Below are positions 1 to 5,594 of a stretch of DNA of 5,594 nt, piece after piece. The stretch comes from Candidatus Bathyarchaeota archaeon (GTDB lineage Archaea > Thermoproteota > Bathyarchaeia > 40CM-2-53-6). The stretch spans positions 1 to 5,594 of the forward strand of contig VBBH01000226.1 of assembly GCA_005888695.1 (NCBI GenBank), read 5' to 3'. A program made the position numbers and the translations under genes. The stretch's first letter is position 1. Every line of letters begins with the position of its first letter. The notes beneath the pieces were generated by a model. That model saw nothing but the letters and a program-made list of their open reading frames with translations. It had not been told where the DNA came from and made no database searches.

Positions 1-987
1 ACTGTGAGTTGACCTTGACCGTCGGGATGATCATGGAAAACAGCTTGCCCACTTTCTGGAAATCACTCTTCGGTGCAGAGTAGCCCCAGAAGTATGTAGT
101 CCAAGAGGAAAAGCCGAGACTTGGAACCGTGAAGCGTGTGACAACAACTTGCAACTCGTACTGGACGCCGCCATCAGTATAAGTCAAGACGGCTTCAGCA
201 CCAGTGTTCTGACCAGAGTCGAGCGTCAATACGCGATTGACTAGAGATGGGTCATTCAGGATCTTCTCGATCCTCACGTCTGAATGAACTCTGTTGACAA
301 TGGGCCATAGGGCTCGATTGAGAGGAACTACAGCCCCGTTATCGGAAAGGACCACGTGTAGCCCGCCGTGAGTAATTGATGTGATGTAATCAGAGGCTGA
401 TAGGTAGCTGTTGATGAAGAGCTTCATGCCGTTGTAGCATCCGTTCTGTCCGCAGGCCAACCACCAATTTCCTTGAGCGCAAGTTGCAAAGCTACGTGCG
501 ACAGCGTCGTAGCATGCATTAGGGACATAATTGGCCACGTTCAGGAAGCCATAGGTAGGCTCGACATAGTATGGGAAGTCCGCTGACGAAAAGAAAATCC
601 GCATATCCCCGGTTGAGTCATGAGCAGTGAAGTTGAAATCAGCTCCACCAAAGGGCCACGTGTATCGCTCGACGCTAGGTCTACCCGTCCAACCCTCCGG
701 TACCATTATGGTGTACGCAGATTGACTAGGGAACTCTGCATCCGCAGCAGTAGCAGCTTGGAATTGCCTTGACTGTGTAGGATTGTTTGTGCCGGGACTT
801 GGGACAGTGGACTGGGTAGCTTTTGCAAAAGACCCAGCCCTGCCAAAGAACCCACGATAGCGCCCGCGACGACAATCACGATTACAAGCATAGCCTTGCT
901 TTTCATCCATGACGCAGTCGTAGGCAAGTTAGGAACGGCTCGTGCTATCGTCTTGAAAGCTGAATACTTGCGAGATTGCAAAGGCAA
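1..987 (-). CDS. Secreted or membrane-anchored protein, frame-disrupted and cut by the window edge
   Basis: The gene reads leftward and its C-terminus lies beyond base 1. The body is open from the left edge up to an ATG at 910 (about 303 codons). It has a Ser/Thr/Gln/Pro-rich linker (about 830-730), then a globular part beginning MVPEGWTGRP, a segment TGDMRIFFSSADFPYYVEP, and four cysteines within about 30 residues (near 510-425), which suggests disulfides outside the cell. Read in the body frame, the first 28 codons after ATG 910 are Arg/Cys-rich and look like a shadow frame. The neighbouring frame over the same bases (TTG 987 or ATG 906) encodes MKSK followed by MLVIVIVVAGAIVGSLAGLG, a classic signal or anchor segment. 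I infer one gene with a one-base frame break near 821-853. From memory, the body resembles an unnamed family of exported proteins with a P-x-GW start and a later DG-x-I / IP-x-Y-x-x-P motif. No enzymatic role can be assigned. Confidence 0.7.
821..853 (-). other. Probable frameshift junction in the secreted-protein gene
   Basis: The hydrophobic signal/anchor frame must give way to the body frame somewhere in this interval. One extra base would restore a continuous protein in the T4 or A4 run of the palindrome TTTTGCAAAA (821-830), or in the GGG run read from 853 to 851. For example, an extra T gives LAGLGLFAKATQSTVPSPG. The signal/anchor frame itself stops with TAA at 706-708. No canonical X-XXY-YYZ slippery heptamer in the correct phase was found, so mutation or a homopolymer error is likelier than programmed frameshifting. 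Confidence 0.6.
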
Positions 988-1060
988 TTCCCCTTTCCCT
1001 AACTCTTGTTAGTTGAGTAAGGAACATTGAGAGGTTAAGCCTTCGCATTCAAACATGTTT

Positions 1061-1070
1061 CGATTTATTA
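1061..1070 (-). promoter_or_regulatory. Possible TATA-like element upstream of the secreted-protein gene
   Basis: Read on the minus strand this is TAATAAATCG, which shares the ATAAAT core of the two plus-strand elements in this window. It lies about 79 bases before TTG 987, so a transcript starting roughly 26 bases downstream would have a leader of about 50 bases. A purine run AGGGAAAGGGG precedes that TTG and might serve as a weak ribosome binding site. The evidence is positional only. The 148-base spacer between the two minus-strand genes shows no other gene. Confidence 0.3.
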
Positions 1071-1135
1071 GGTAAGCTACGTTCGTCGTGTCGAGGGCTC
1101 CTCTCGGTATCTTCCGCAAGTCTTTGCGTTCTTAT

Positions 1136-2770
1136 TCACACGTCAACTGCGGCAGCCTGTTCAATGCTATGCGTAAGCGCTTTCACGTTGCTGCTCTTCA
1201 ACTCGACTTCGTCTACAGGGGCATCCATTGTTCCTACGTGTGTTTTCTGTAGTGATCCCTCGGGGAACCGCTTTACTGACAAGACGACCGAGTTGGAATA
1301 ATGTCCAGGCTTGATCTGAACAAGTCCTTTCAATGGGTAGAAGTTCCCGCCGAAGTAGACCGCCCTGCTAGTCACGGCGACTTGGCCCTCCGAGACTCTT
1401 TTGAGGGGGAAGTCCATTCCAAACGCCAAGTATCCCATCGGCCCCCCAGCTATGAGACTGCCAATCTTTCTCTTGGTTGAGTGACGCTCCTTGATGCTTG
1501 CAATCTGTGTCGCATCGCCCACAAAAAGCACCCGCTCGGGCTGGGGCGGCGGGACCGGCGAGCCGCATGCCCAGCAGAACTTTGAATTAGCATCCAAACG
1601 TTTTCCACAGTTGTTACAGAAGGGCACTATCGAGTCCTTTCTGAGCTTCCCTCTCTCATGTGACTGCTTGATTTTCCTGACAGTCAGAACCAGAGCACCA
1701 ACCCAGACTCCGGGATAGACTGCGCCCTCCTCCTGAAAGAACAGGGCTCCCAGCCCGAAGCCGGCAAGATGCGCGAGTTGATAATTTGCCACTACGGCGA
1801 ATAGCATCAGAAATGTCACCGTAGCGACCAGTTTTGATTGTTTGATTCCCAGCTTGTGTTCGAGAGCCCTTGGTAAGGCGAGCAACAGTGTGAGGTAGGC
1901 GACGCTGAACAAGGTCAGGGCCAGCACAAGTTGTTCGAGAGACGGAGGGGGGAACGGATTGGGCTGGCTGAAGTCTGGGGGAGGTGCCGTGTCCAATTCC
2001 GCTCCGAGCTTCCCGAACGCTGTTGCTGGGCCAAAAACTGGATTGTAGGGGAGGAGAGTTATCAACCCAGCCATGGAGCCGAAGAGTAGGACGAGGTAGA
2101 GTGCATGTCTCATCCGACCAGACGGAACGCGAGAGGAAACGCTTTCCGTTATTGTATCTACTAATCCCATCGTGCCAAGCCCGCTAACGAAGAAGACGAT
2201 CAAGAGTATTGCGGCAGAAAGAAAGCTGAGTGAATCCCAGAATTGACAAGGCAACTGAGACAGAACCGTGCTACAACCTACTGTTGTTATCGTGCCGAGT
2301 GTTGCTGCGAGGGCGACGAGGAGGGAACCGGTTAGCGCAACCGAATCAATAGCCCGAACAAAGAGACGATTGTTTCTCATAGAGGGTGCGAGCCATTTGG
2401 AAGACAGAAGATAGAGGGTTTCAATAGCCAGGAAAAGTACCAGACCGTAAATGAGACCGAGGGACAATAAGCCCCAGGATGAAACAAGCTGGTCCCCCAA
2501 TGTGACGACTCCCACTATCCAAGAGACCGCTGCAAGGATTGATATCAGAAGCACGGTGATGGCGATATCTCTCTGTTCGACCATGGTTCTAAAGCGTTCT
2601 AAGATAACCTTCGGAGGGTTCAGGGTCTGCGAACTGTCGGTCCTAACAAACTCCGCTTCCCTGCTGGCGGTCTTGTAAACTGAATGCAATGCAAGCGCTA
2701 GAAGGGCCTGAGTCCCCAATAGGAAGGCCGCGTCGACCCCGGACAAATCGATCCTTCCACGATCTACCAA
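1136..2770 (-). CDS. Polytopic membrane protein with internal zinc ribbon and C-terminal PH/GRAM-like domain
   Basis: This is a 544-residue protein with three parts. Residues about 14-365 hold roughly eight or nine hydrophobic helices (near 14-32, 69-90, 99-123, 140-162, 181-205, 221-240, 279-300, 313-337 and a weak one at 352-365), with a proline-rich loop at 262-276. Residues 385-402 form a double-CxxC zinc ribbon (C385, C388, C399, C402), preceded by a basic stretch suggesting a cytosolic position. Residues about 411-544 look like a compact beta-rich domain with a pattern seen in bacterial PH/GRAM-like modules: GQVAVTSRAVYFGGNFYPLK followed by an IKPGHYSNSVVLSVKR strand pair. No catalytic motif is visible, so a sensing or scaffolding role is only a guess. 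The start chosen is TTG 2770, because an in-frame TAG lies at 2792-2794 and no ATG occurs before residue 63. TTG 2746 (residue 9) is also possible and keeps the first helix. The stop is TGA. It is divergent from the eqolisin-like gene. Confidence 0.85.
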   Translation of the reverse strand: MVDRGRIDLSGVDAAFLLGTQALLALALHSVYKTASREAEFVRTDSSQTLNPPKVILERFRTMVEQRDIAITVLLISILAAVSWIVGVVTLGDQLVSSWGLLSLGLIYGLVLFLAIETLYLLSSKWLAPSMRNNRLFVRAIDSVALTGSLLVALAATLGTITTVGCSTVLSQLPCQFWDSLSFLSAAILLIVFFVSGLGTMGLVDTITESVSSRVPSGRMRHALYLVLLFGSMAGLITLLPYNPVFGPATAFGKLGAELDTAPPPDFSQPNPFPPPSLEQLVLALTLFSVAYLTLLLALPRALEHKLGIKQSKLVATVTFLMLFAVVANYQLAHLAGFGLGALFFQEEGAVYPGVWVGALVLTVRKIKQSHERGKLRKDSIVPFCNNCGKRLDANSKFCWACGSPVPPPQPERVLFVGDATQIASIKERHSTKRKIGSLIAGGPMGYLAFGMDFPLKRVSEGQVAVTSRAVYFGGNFYPLKGLVQIKPGHYSNSVVLSVKRFPEGSLQKTHVGTMDAPVDEVELKSSNVKALTHSIEQAAAVDV

Positions 2771-2825
2771 CTGTATTAAGTGTATACAATTCTAATCTTT
2801 TCTACACGACCAGATATCCGCTAGC

Positions 2826-2834
2826 GATAAATAA
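2826..2834 (+). promoter_or_regulatory. TATA-like promoter element for the eqolisin-like gene
   Basis: GATAAATAA starts 43 bases before the ATG at 2869. The same nine bases start 39 bases before the next plus-strand gene. An archaeal TATA box acts about 26 bases before transcription start, which would leave a leader of only about 10-15 bases. No Shine-Dalgarno is visible before the ATG, as expected for leaderless or near-leaderless initiation. The element lies in a 98-base divergent spacer that must also contain the minus-strand promoter. Candidates for that are a GTATAC-containing stretch at 2782-2788 or A/T-rich sequence near 2798. Confidence 0.55.
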
Positions 2835-2868
2835 CAGAAAGAGTCGCCCAAGTAATACTGAAGCTTCA

Positions 2869-3933
2869 ATGCACAATCGCGGCGGTCTGGTTCATCCAAA
2901 ATTCCATGTCGCTCTCCTAATCGTATCGCTGCTCCTCCTTTCCGGCGCGATTACATCGTTATCGTCACAACGCGTGTTTGCTCCGACCATCAAAACCGTT
3001 CGAAGTTCGGAGGCCGGCTACAAGGTAGATTACACAAACAGGACAGGGCTCAACGTTGAAGGAATCATAGGCTTCTGGACCGTCCCAATCATACGACCGC
3101 CCAACGCCTCGGACGTATCATTAGTCTTTGAGAGTCTCACAGTAGGTGCCGGGGACAATTACATCTCGATCGGAACGAGCCAGTTTGCTGAGAGCAACGG
3201 CACCGTCAAGTATCGGGCCTTCTATGCGAACCTTCCAGAGAACAGCTCGACAAGCCCAGTAAGAATCACCGACCTAAACGGCTTCGTCGGCCCTGGCACA
3301 AGTGTCGGTGCACTGATCTCGAAAATTGCATCTGGCTCATGGGAGATCGATATGATCACTGACCAAACAAGCTTCTCACTCACCCTGCCGCATAGTTCAA
3401 ACCTTCACGTTGCGCAATGGCTTGTGCAATCCCTAACAGATGGAAGCGTGCCGCTAGCAAACTTCAACTTTGTAAGCTTCGATCATGCGAACGCGACAAT
3501 CAACGGTGTAAATTCGCGGCTCAATCAATTCGACAATGAAAGAGTGCGATTGTTTGACCTAAGCAATAGTTGCAACCTCGCTGATCCCGAAAGCATCACG
3601 GCTTCGGGGGACGGTTTCACCGTTGACTTTGTCAGATCTGCGCCTCCATGCCCTGTCCCACAAGCCCCGCCCCAGTCCCAGACACAAAACCAGACCCCAG
3701 CTCGCACAGTTAACGACAGTCTAACGATTCTCCTGGCAATAGGAGGCTTCCTAGTCGCCGGAGTTGTAATTACGATACTTTCAGTTGCACTCGTCTCGGC
3801 AAGAAGAAAGAGCACTTGGACACGGGCAACGAGCCCACCCCTAATGGTTATGAATGTCCTGTGCAAGAAATGTGGTAGCACACTCAAACCAGACGCTCGA
3901 TTCTGCGATAATTGCGGACAAACTGTTCTCTGA
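2869..3933 (+). CDS. Exported eqolisin (peptidase G1)-like protein, catalytic residues replaced, with C-terminal anchor and zinc ribbon
   Basis: This is a 354-residue protein. Residues 12-30 are an N-terminal hydrophobic signal segment. Residues about 50-255 follow the order of motifs in eqolisins (G1 glutamic peptidases): VEGIIGFWTVP at 63-73 (family G-x-W-x-VP), YISIGTSQF at 98-106 (family IQ-x-G block), YRAFYANLPEN at 115-125 (family Y-x-WYE-x-xP), GPGTSVGALI at 141-150, and VAQWLVQ at 181-187 followed by PLANFNFVSF (family AEWIVE then PLA-x-F). In active enzymes the dyad is Gln in the IQ-x-G block and Glu in AEW. Here those positions read Ser100 and Gln183, so glutamic peptidase activity is unlikely and a binding role fits better. 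Residues 261-284 are a Pro/Gln linker, 285-309 a membrane helix followed by ARRK, and C332, C335, C346, C349 a cytosolic zinc ribbon. Seven N-X-S/T sequons (N57, 79, 110, 125, 208, 274, 282) lie outside the membrane. ATG 2869 was chosen over an in-frame ATG at 2689 because it begins the signal peptide and follows a TATA-like element. The stop is TGA. Confidence 0.87.
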   Translation: MHNRGGLVHPKFHVALLIVSLLLLSGAITSLSSQRVFAPTIKTVRSSEAGYKVDYTNRTGLNVEGIIGFWTVPIIRPPNASDVSLVFESLTVGAGDNYISIGTSQFAESNGTVKYRAFYANLPENSSTSPVRITDLNGFVGPGTSVGALISKIASGSWEIDMITDQTSFSLTLPHSSNLHVAQWLVQSLTDGSVPLANFNFVSFDHANATINGVNSRLNQFDNERVRLFDLSNSCNLADPESITASGDGFTVDFVRSAPPCPVPQAPPQSQTQNQTPARTVNDSLTILLAIGGFLVAGVVITILSVALVSARRKSTWTRATSPPLMVMNVLCKKCGSTLKPDARFCDNCGQTVL

Positions 3934-3972
3934 TCGTTCAGAACTGGTGCGATATTTCACATGTGGACAAAT

Positions 3973-3981
3973 GATAAATAA
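3973..3981 (+). promoter_or_regulatory. TATA-like promoter element for the small zinc-ribbon gene
   Basis: GATAAATAA, identical to the element before the eqolisin-like gene, begins 39 bases before the TTG start at 4012. The predicted leader is under about 10 bases and no Shine-Dalgarno is present. This suggests that the small gene has its own promoter despite being only 78 bases downstream of the preceding same-strand gene. Confidence 0.55.
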
Positions 3982-4011
3982 GTTAAGTTCCACCGCACAA
4001 CTGAACCGAAG

Positions 4012-4449
4012 TTGCAATCTTCTGAGAAACGAATATGCATGAAATGCGGAAGGGAGAACGAGGCGTCGGCAACTTTCTGTCAGAGCTGTGGTGCTTCACT
4101 TCAGCAACCAGGCGTTCGTGCGACGACCATGCCTTCTGCAAAGATGGAGAGGCCTGTTGGTGTGACTATCATCGGAATCTTCCAGATTCTAGGAGCGATA
4201 GGAATTCTTGGGTTGAATGCTCTCATAGCCGCGTATAGCCCCGTGCTTGGCCTGTTGTTCTTACCAGTCGGCGTGATCGCTCTAGTAATCGGCGTGTCAT
4301 TGTTCACTGGAAAGAACTGGGCGAGGATTCTCATGATAATCGGAGGCGTGTTAGACATCATCACAATAGTCGGCATCCCCCTCGGAATAATCATAATAGT
4401 CTACTTCAGAAGGCAGAACGTGGTCGCATACTTCAACCAGAAAAAGTAA
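4012..4449 (+). CDS. Small membrane protein with N-terminal zinc ribbon
   Basis: This is a 145-residue protein. Residues 9-26 form a zinc ribbon (C9, C12, C23, C26, motif C-x2-C-x10-C-x2-C). A polar linker follows to about residue 48. Hydrophobic segments then lie at about 50-75, 77-99 and 104-132; the last is long enough to be a two-helix hairpin around GIPLG, which would place both termini in the cytosol. The ending IIIIVYFRRQNVVAYFNQ is of a type familiar from archaeal zinc-ribbon membrane proteins (from memory, roughly iGiiILyyL-x3-V-x-x-YF); I know of no function for them. The start is TTG 4012: the next in-frame ATG is residue 10 and would delete the first zinc ligand, so the ribbon fixes the start upstream. 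The stop is TAA. It is convergent with the minus-strand genes to its right. Confidence 0.88.
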   Translation: MQSSEKRICMKCGRENEASATFCQSCGASLQQPGVRATTMPSAKMERPVGVTIIGIFQILGAIGILGLNALIAAYSPVLGLLFLPVGVIALVIGVSLFTGKNWARILMIIGGVLDIITIVGIPLGIIIIVYFRRQNVVAYFNQKK

Positions 4450-4607
4450 CCCCCCGCAAGGCGCTGGAATATTTAATCCATAGAGACTGAAATATCAAGC
4501 GACGAGACTCCAGAGAATCAACTTCTGCAAAACTGGCAATGACAACTTATGCTAGGCGGCAAGCCGTGAGGCATCTTATCATTCAACCAGTTGGGGTTCT
4601 TCTTCGT
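4450..4607 (+). other. Convergent intergenic spacer, no gene seen
   Basis: This stretch separates the convergent ends of the zinc-ribbon gene and the 61-residue gene. It begins with a C6 run, then an A/T-rich patch around 4469-4479. I found no tRNA-like fold, no clear box C/D pair, no long inverted repeat and no strong T-run terminator on either strand. A modest T-rich tract at 4591-4606 could help end plus-strand transcription, but it overlaps the approach to the minus-strand stop codon. Confidence 0.4.
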
Positions 4608-4793
4608 CTACTGAAGCTTCTTCACTGCATCTAGCGAGGTTGGCGTGAGAAACTCATCTAGCGATCGAGCAACGTACTCTGCTTTCTTTCCCGCGAGTGT
4701 TCCGGTGTGTGTGTTGAAGGTTATCTTGAAACCATTCTCAGTCTCTCGTACATTAATGTCCAAGGCTAACTTCCTAACCTGTTTCGTTTCCAA
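4608..4793 (-). CDS. Small 61-residue protein of unknown function
   Basis: I do not recognise this protein. It begins METKQVRKLALDINVRE, continues through an apparent beta-hairpin-like stretch (NGFKITFNTHTG), and ends in an amphipathic, helix-prone segment (KKAEYVARSLDEFL, then LDAVKKLQ). It has no cysteines and no membrane segment, so it is probably cytosolic. The start is TTG 4793 rather than the more upstream in-frame TTG 4814, because a strong Shine-Dalgarno (GGAGGTGA) sits 4 bases before it; that ribosome binding site is also the best evidence that the gene is real. It lies 117 bases downstream of the TldD/PmbA stop on the same strand, consistent with being a later gene of one transcript. 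The stop is TAG; reading through it would add 29 residues before TGA at 4518-4520. Confidence 0.72.
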   Translation of the reverse strand: METKQVRKLALDINVRETENGFKITFNTHTGTLAGKKAEYVARSLDEFLTPTSLDAVKKLQ

Positions 4794-4797
4794 ATCT

Positions 4798-4805
4798 TCA
4801 CCTCC
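4798..4805 (-). promoter_or_regulatory. Strong Shine-Dalgarno deciding the start of the 61-residue gene
   Basis: On the minus strand this reads GGAGGTGA, fully complementary to the conserved TCACCTCC end of archaeal 16S rRNA. The spacing from GGAGG to TTG 4793 is 7 bases. The genes with their own upstream promoters in this window lack such a site. This contrast fits the archaeal habit of leaderless first genes and Shine-Dalgarno-led internal genes, and supports co-transcription with the upstream TldD/PmbA gene. Confidence 0.75.
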
Positions 4806-4910
4806 CGTTACCAAGAGAATAGCACGGTGAAACAGGCGATCGCGGATTTAAGACATGTTAAGGGCTCAAGGGAGTCCGAACTTCACGTCCAGTGATATGC
4901 TGTTCGTTGA

Positions 4911-5594
4911 CTAGAATGGCGAGACGCTTGTGAAGTTGAAGTCTCTAGCCAAGACCCCAGGCTGAACCATCGTTGTCTCGCCAAACCTTCCCAGGTTCCT
5001 GACCGGTTCCGAAGTAGCTTCGACCTTACTGAACAGGTCCAAGAGGCTCTGATTATACCGTACATTCTTCACAGGCTTCACAATCTCACCCTTCTCGACC
5101 AGGAACGTCCCATCCCGTGTCATACCCGTGACAGTCTTCGTCCTTGGTGCAACTTCCCGCATGTACCATAGTCGAGTGATCAATAGTCCACGGTCCAACT
5201 CCTACACCAACTCCTCAGCCGATTTCTTCACCGAACCCTTCGCACGAATCACCAGATTATTCGGGATCTCACCCAACGGATTTGGCAAAGGCAACTCATG
5301 CCCAGTCGGCTTAGCATCAGGATACCGGTGAGCCGAAATCCTCGAAGACGCTAAACTCTTCAACACACCATTTTCAATCAATGGCAACTTCGACTTTGGA
5401 TATCCCTCGCCATCGAATGTTGCGCCTGTCTGTAGTGGATGATAGGCGTCGTCGTCAATGCTGATATTATCGCCCATAATCTTCTCGCCCATTCTTCCCG
5501 ACAAGTAGCTGCGCCCTTCCTTGTACTGTCTGGTGCCAAAGTCGGGAGTATATCCGGCCGCGGCTGAGACGATGAGGAAGAAGAGCATCTCGCT
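4911..5594 (-). CDS. TldD/PmbA family protein, C-terminal half, with an in-frame TAG codon
   Basis: TldD/PmbA proteins form complexes that act as metallopeptidases on small unfolded or modified peptides (for example microcin B17 maturation and CcdA decay in E. coli). Only the C-terminal ~226 residues are visible; the N-terminal half, including any HExxxH zinc motif, lies past the right edge, so TldD and PmbA/TldE cannot be told apart. Recognisable blocks in order are SEMLFF at the window edge, GRSYLSGRMGEKI, TFDGEGYPKSKLPLIENGVL, PTGHELP, SAEELV, DRGLLITRLWYMREVAPRT, VTGMTRDGTFLVEKGEIVKP and the terminal RDFNFTSV. A TAG at 5202-5204 falls between SAEELV and ELDRGLL. The frame is unchanged and the spacing between the conserved blocks matches the family, so exactly one residue position is amber. 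The final stop is also TAG (4911-4913), at the normal family end; the next stop, TGA at 4866-4868, would add 14 residues. The gene may encode a pyrrolysine protein, be a pseudogene, or contain a sequencing error. Confidence 0.9.
5202..5204 (-). other. In-frame amber (TAG) codon inside the TldD/PmbA gene
   Basis: The local minus-strand reading is GAG GAG TTG GTG TAG GAG TTG GAC CGT. By eye, the residue at this position aligns with the Glu after EII in the E. coli TldD segment EIIESVEYG, so GAG, CAG or AAG to TAG is one substitution. The 129 visible codons before it and the 97 after it are both family-like and undecayed. Re-initiation at TTG 5198 is possible on paper but would yield a fragment lacking most of the fold. 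Confidence 0.85.

Noticed and set aside
999..1012. CTAAC-TCTT-GTTAG inverted repeat near the start of the first gene
   Set aside because: A five-base A/T-rich stem is expected by chance in this length of DNA, and nothing else supports an operator or a structured leader.
2689..2868. Sixty-codon upstream in-frame extension of the eqolisin-like gene
   Set aside because: It overlaps the start of the divergent membrane-protein gene, has no domain character, and would bury the signal peptide. ATG 2869 follows a TATA-like element.
3525..3887. 120-codon minus-strand open frame opposite the eqolisin-like gene
   Set aside because: It is antisense to a clearly coding region with motifs, has no domain character, and is a shadow of the real frame.
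4450..4607. Possible box C/D sRNA or tRNA in the convergent spacer
   Set aside because: Only one imperfect box C-like heptamer (ATGATAA on the minus strand) without a properly placed CTGA, and no cloverleaf arms.
4518..4610. TAG readthrough of the 61-residue gene ending in a CHCQFC stretch
   Set aside because: The 29-codon extension is about the length expected before a random TAA or TGA, and there is no homology to support translation.
2856..4620. Repeated 12-mer TACTGAAGCTTC at 2856-2867 and 4609-4620
   Set aside because: It contains a palindrome, and one repeat of this length is near chance expectation. One copy is in a spacer and the other at a gene end, with no common role.
1..5594. 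CRISPR array, insertion sequence or attachment sites
   Set aside because: No regularly spaced repeats, transposase-like frame or terminal inverted repeats were seen on either strand.

Overview
The window most likely comes from an archaeon. Two genes have an A/T-rich TATA-like element about 35-40 bases before the start codon and no Shine-Dalgarno sequence, as expected for leaderless or short-leader archaeal transcripts. Several genes appear to start with TTG. Small membrane proteins carrying cytosolic double-CxxC zinc ribbons dominate the window, and one secreted domain is rich in N-X-S/T sequons. I cannot name the lineage. A TACK-type archaeon (Nitrososphaeria or Bathyarchaeia) would fit but is a guess.

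Layout, left to right. (1) 1-987, minus: a secreted or membrane-anchored protein that runs off the left edge. Its signal/anchor segment and its body lie in different frames. (2) 1136-2770, minus: a 544-residue polytopic membrane protein with a zinc ribbon and a C-terminal PH/GRAM-like domain. (3) 2771-2868: a 98-base divergent promoter region. (4) 2869-3933, plus: an exported, C-terminally anchored protein with a domain resembling the G1 glutamic peptidases (eqolisins). Both catalytic positions appear to be replaced, and it ends in a cytosolic zinc ribbon. (5) 4012-4449, plus: a small zinc-ribbon protein with a hydrophobic membrane domain. (6) 4450-4607: a convergent spacer in which I see no gene. 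(7) 4608-4793, minus: a 61-residue protein of unknown function with a near-perfect Shine-Dalgarno. (8) 4911-5594, minus: the C-terminal half of a TldD/PmbA family protein, interrupted by one in-frame TAG with homology continuing on both sides in the same frame.

Genes 2, 3 and 4 look like a set of envelope proteins. Each joins membrane segments to the same C-x2-C-x10-C-x2-C ribbon, placed internally, at the C-terminus or at the N-terminus. With the eqolisin-like pseudoenzyme they may form a membrane-associated sensing or scaffolding group, but that is inference. The TldD/PmbA gene and the small gene downstream are probably co-transcribed. The strongest points for follow-up are the in-frame amber codon in the TldD/PmbA gene (pyrrolysine, nonsense mutation or error), the catalytically altered eqolisin-like protein, and the frame break in the first gene.
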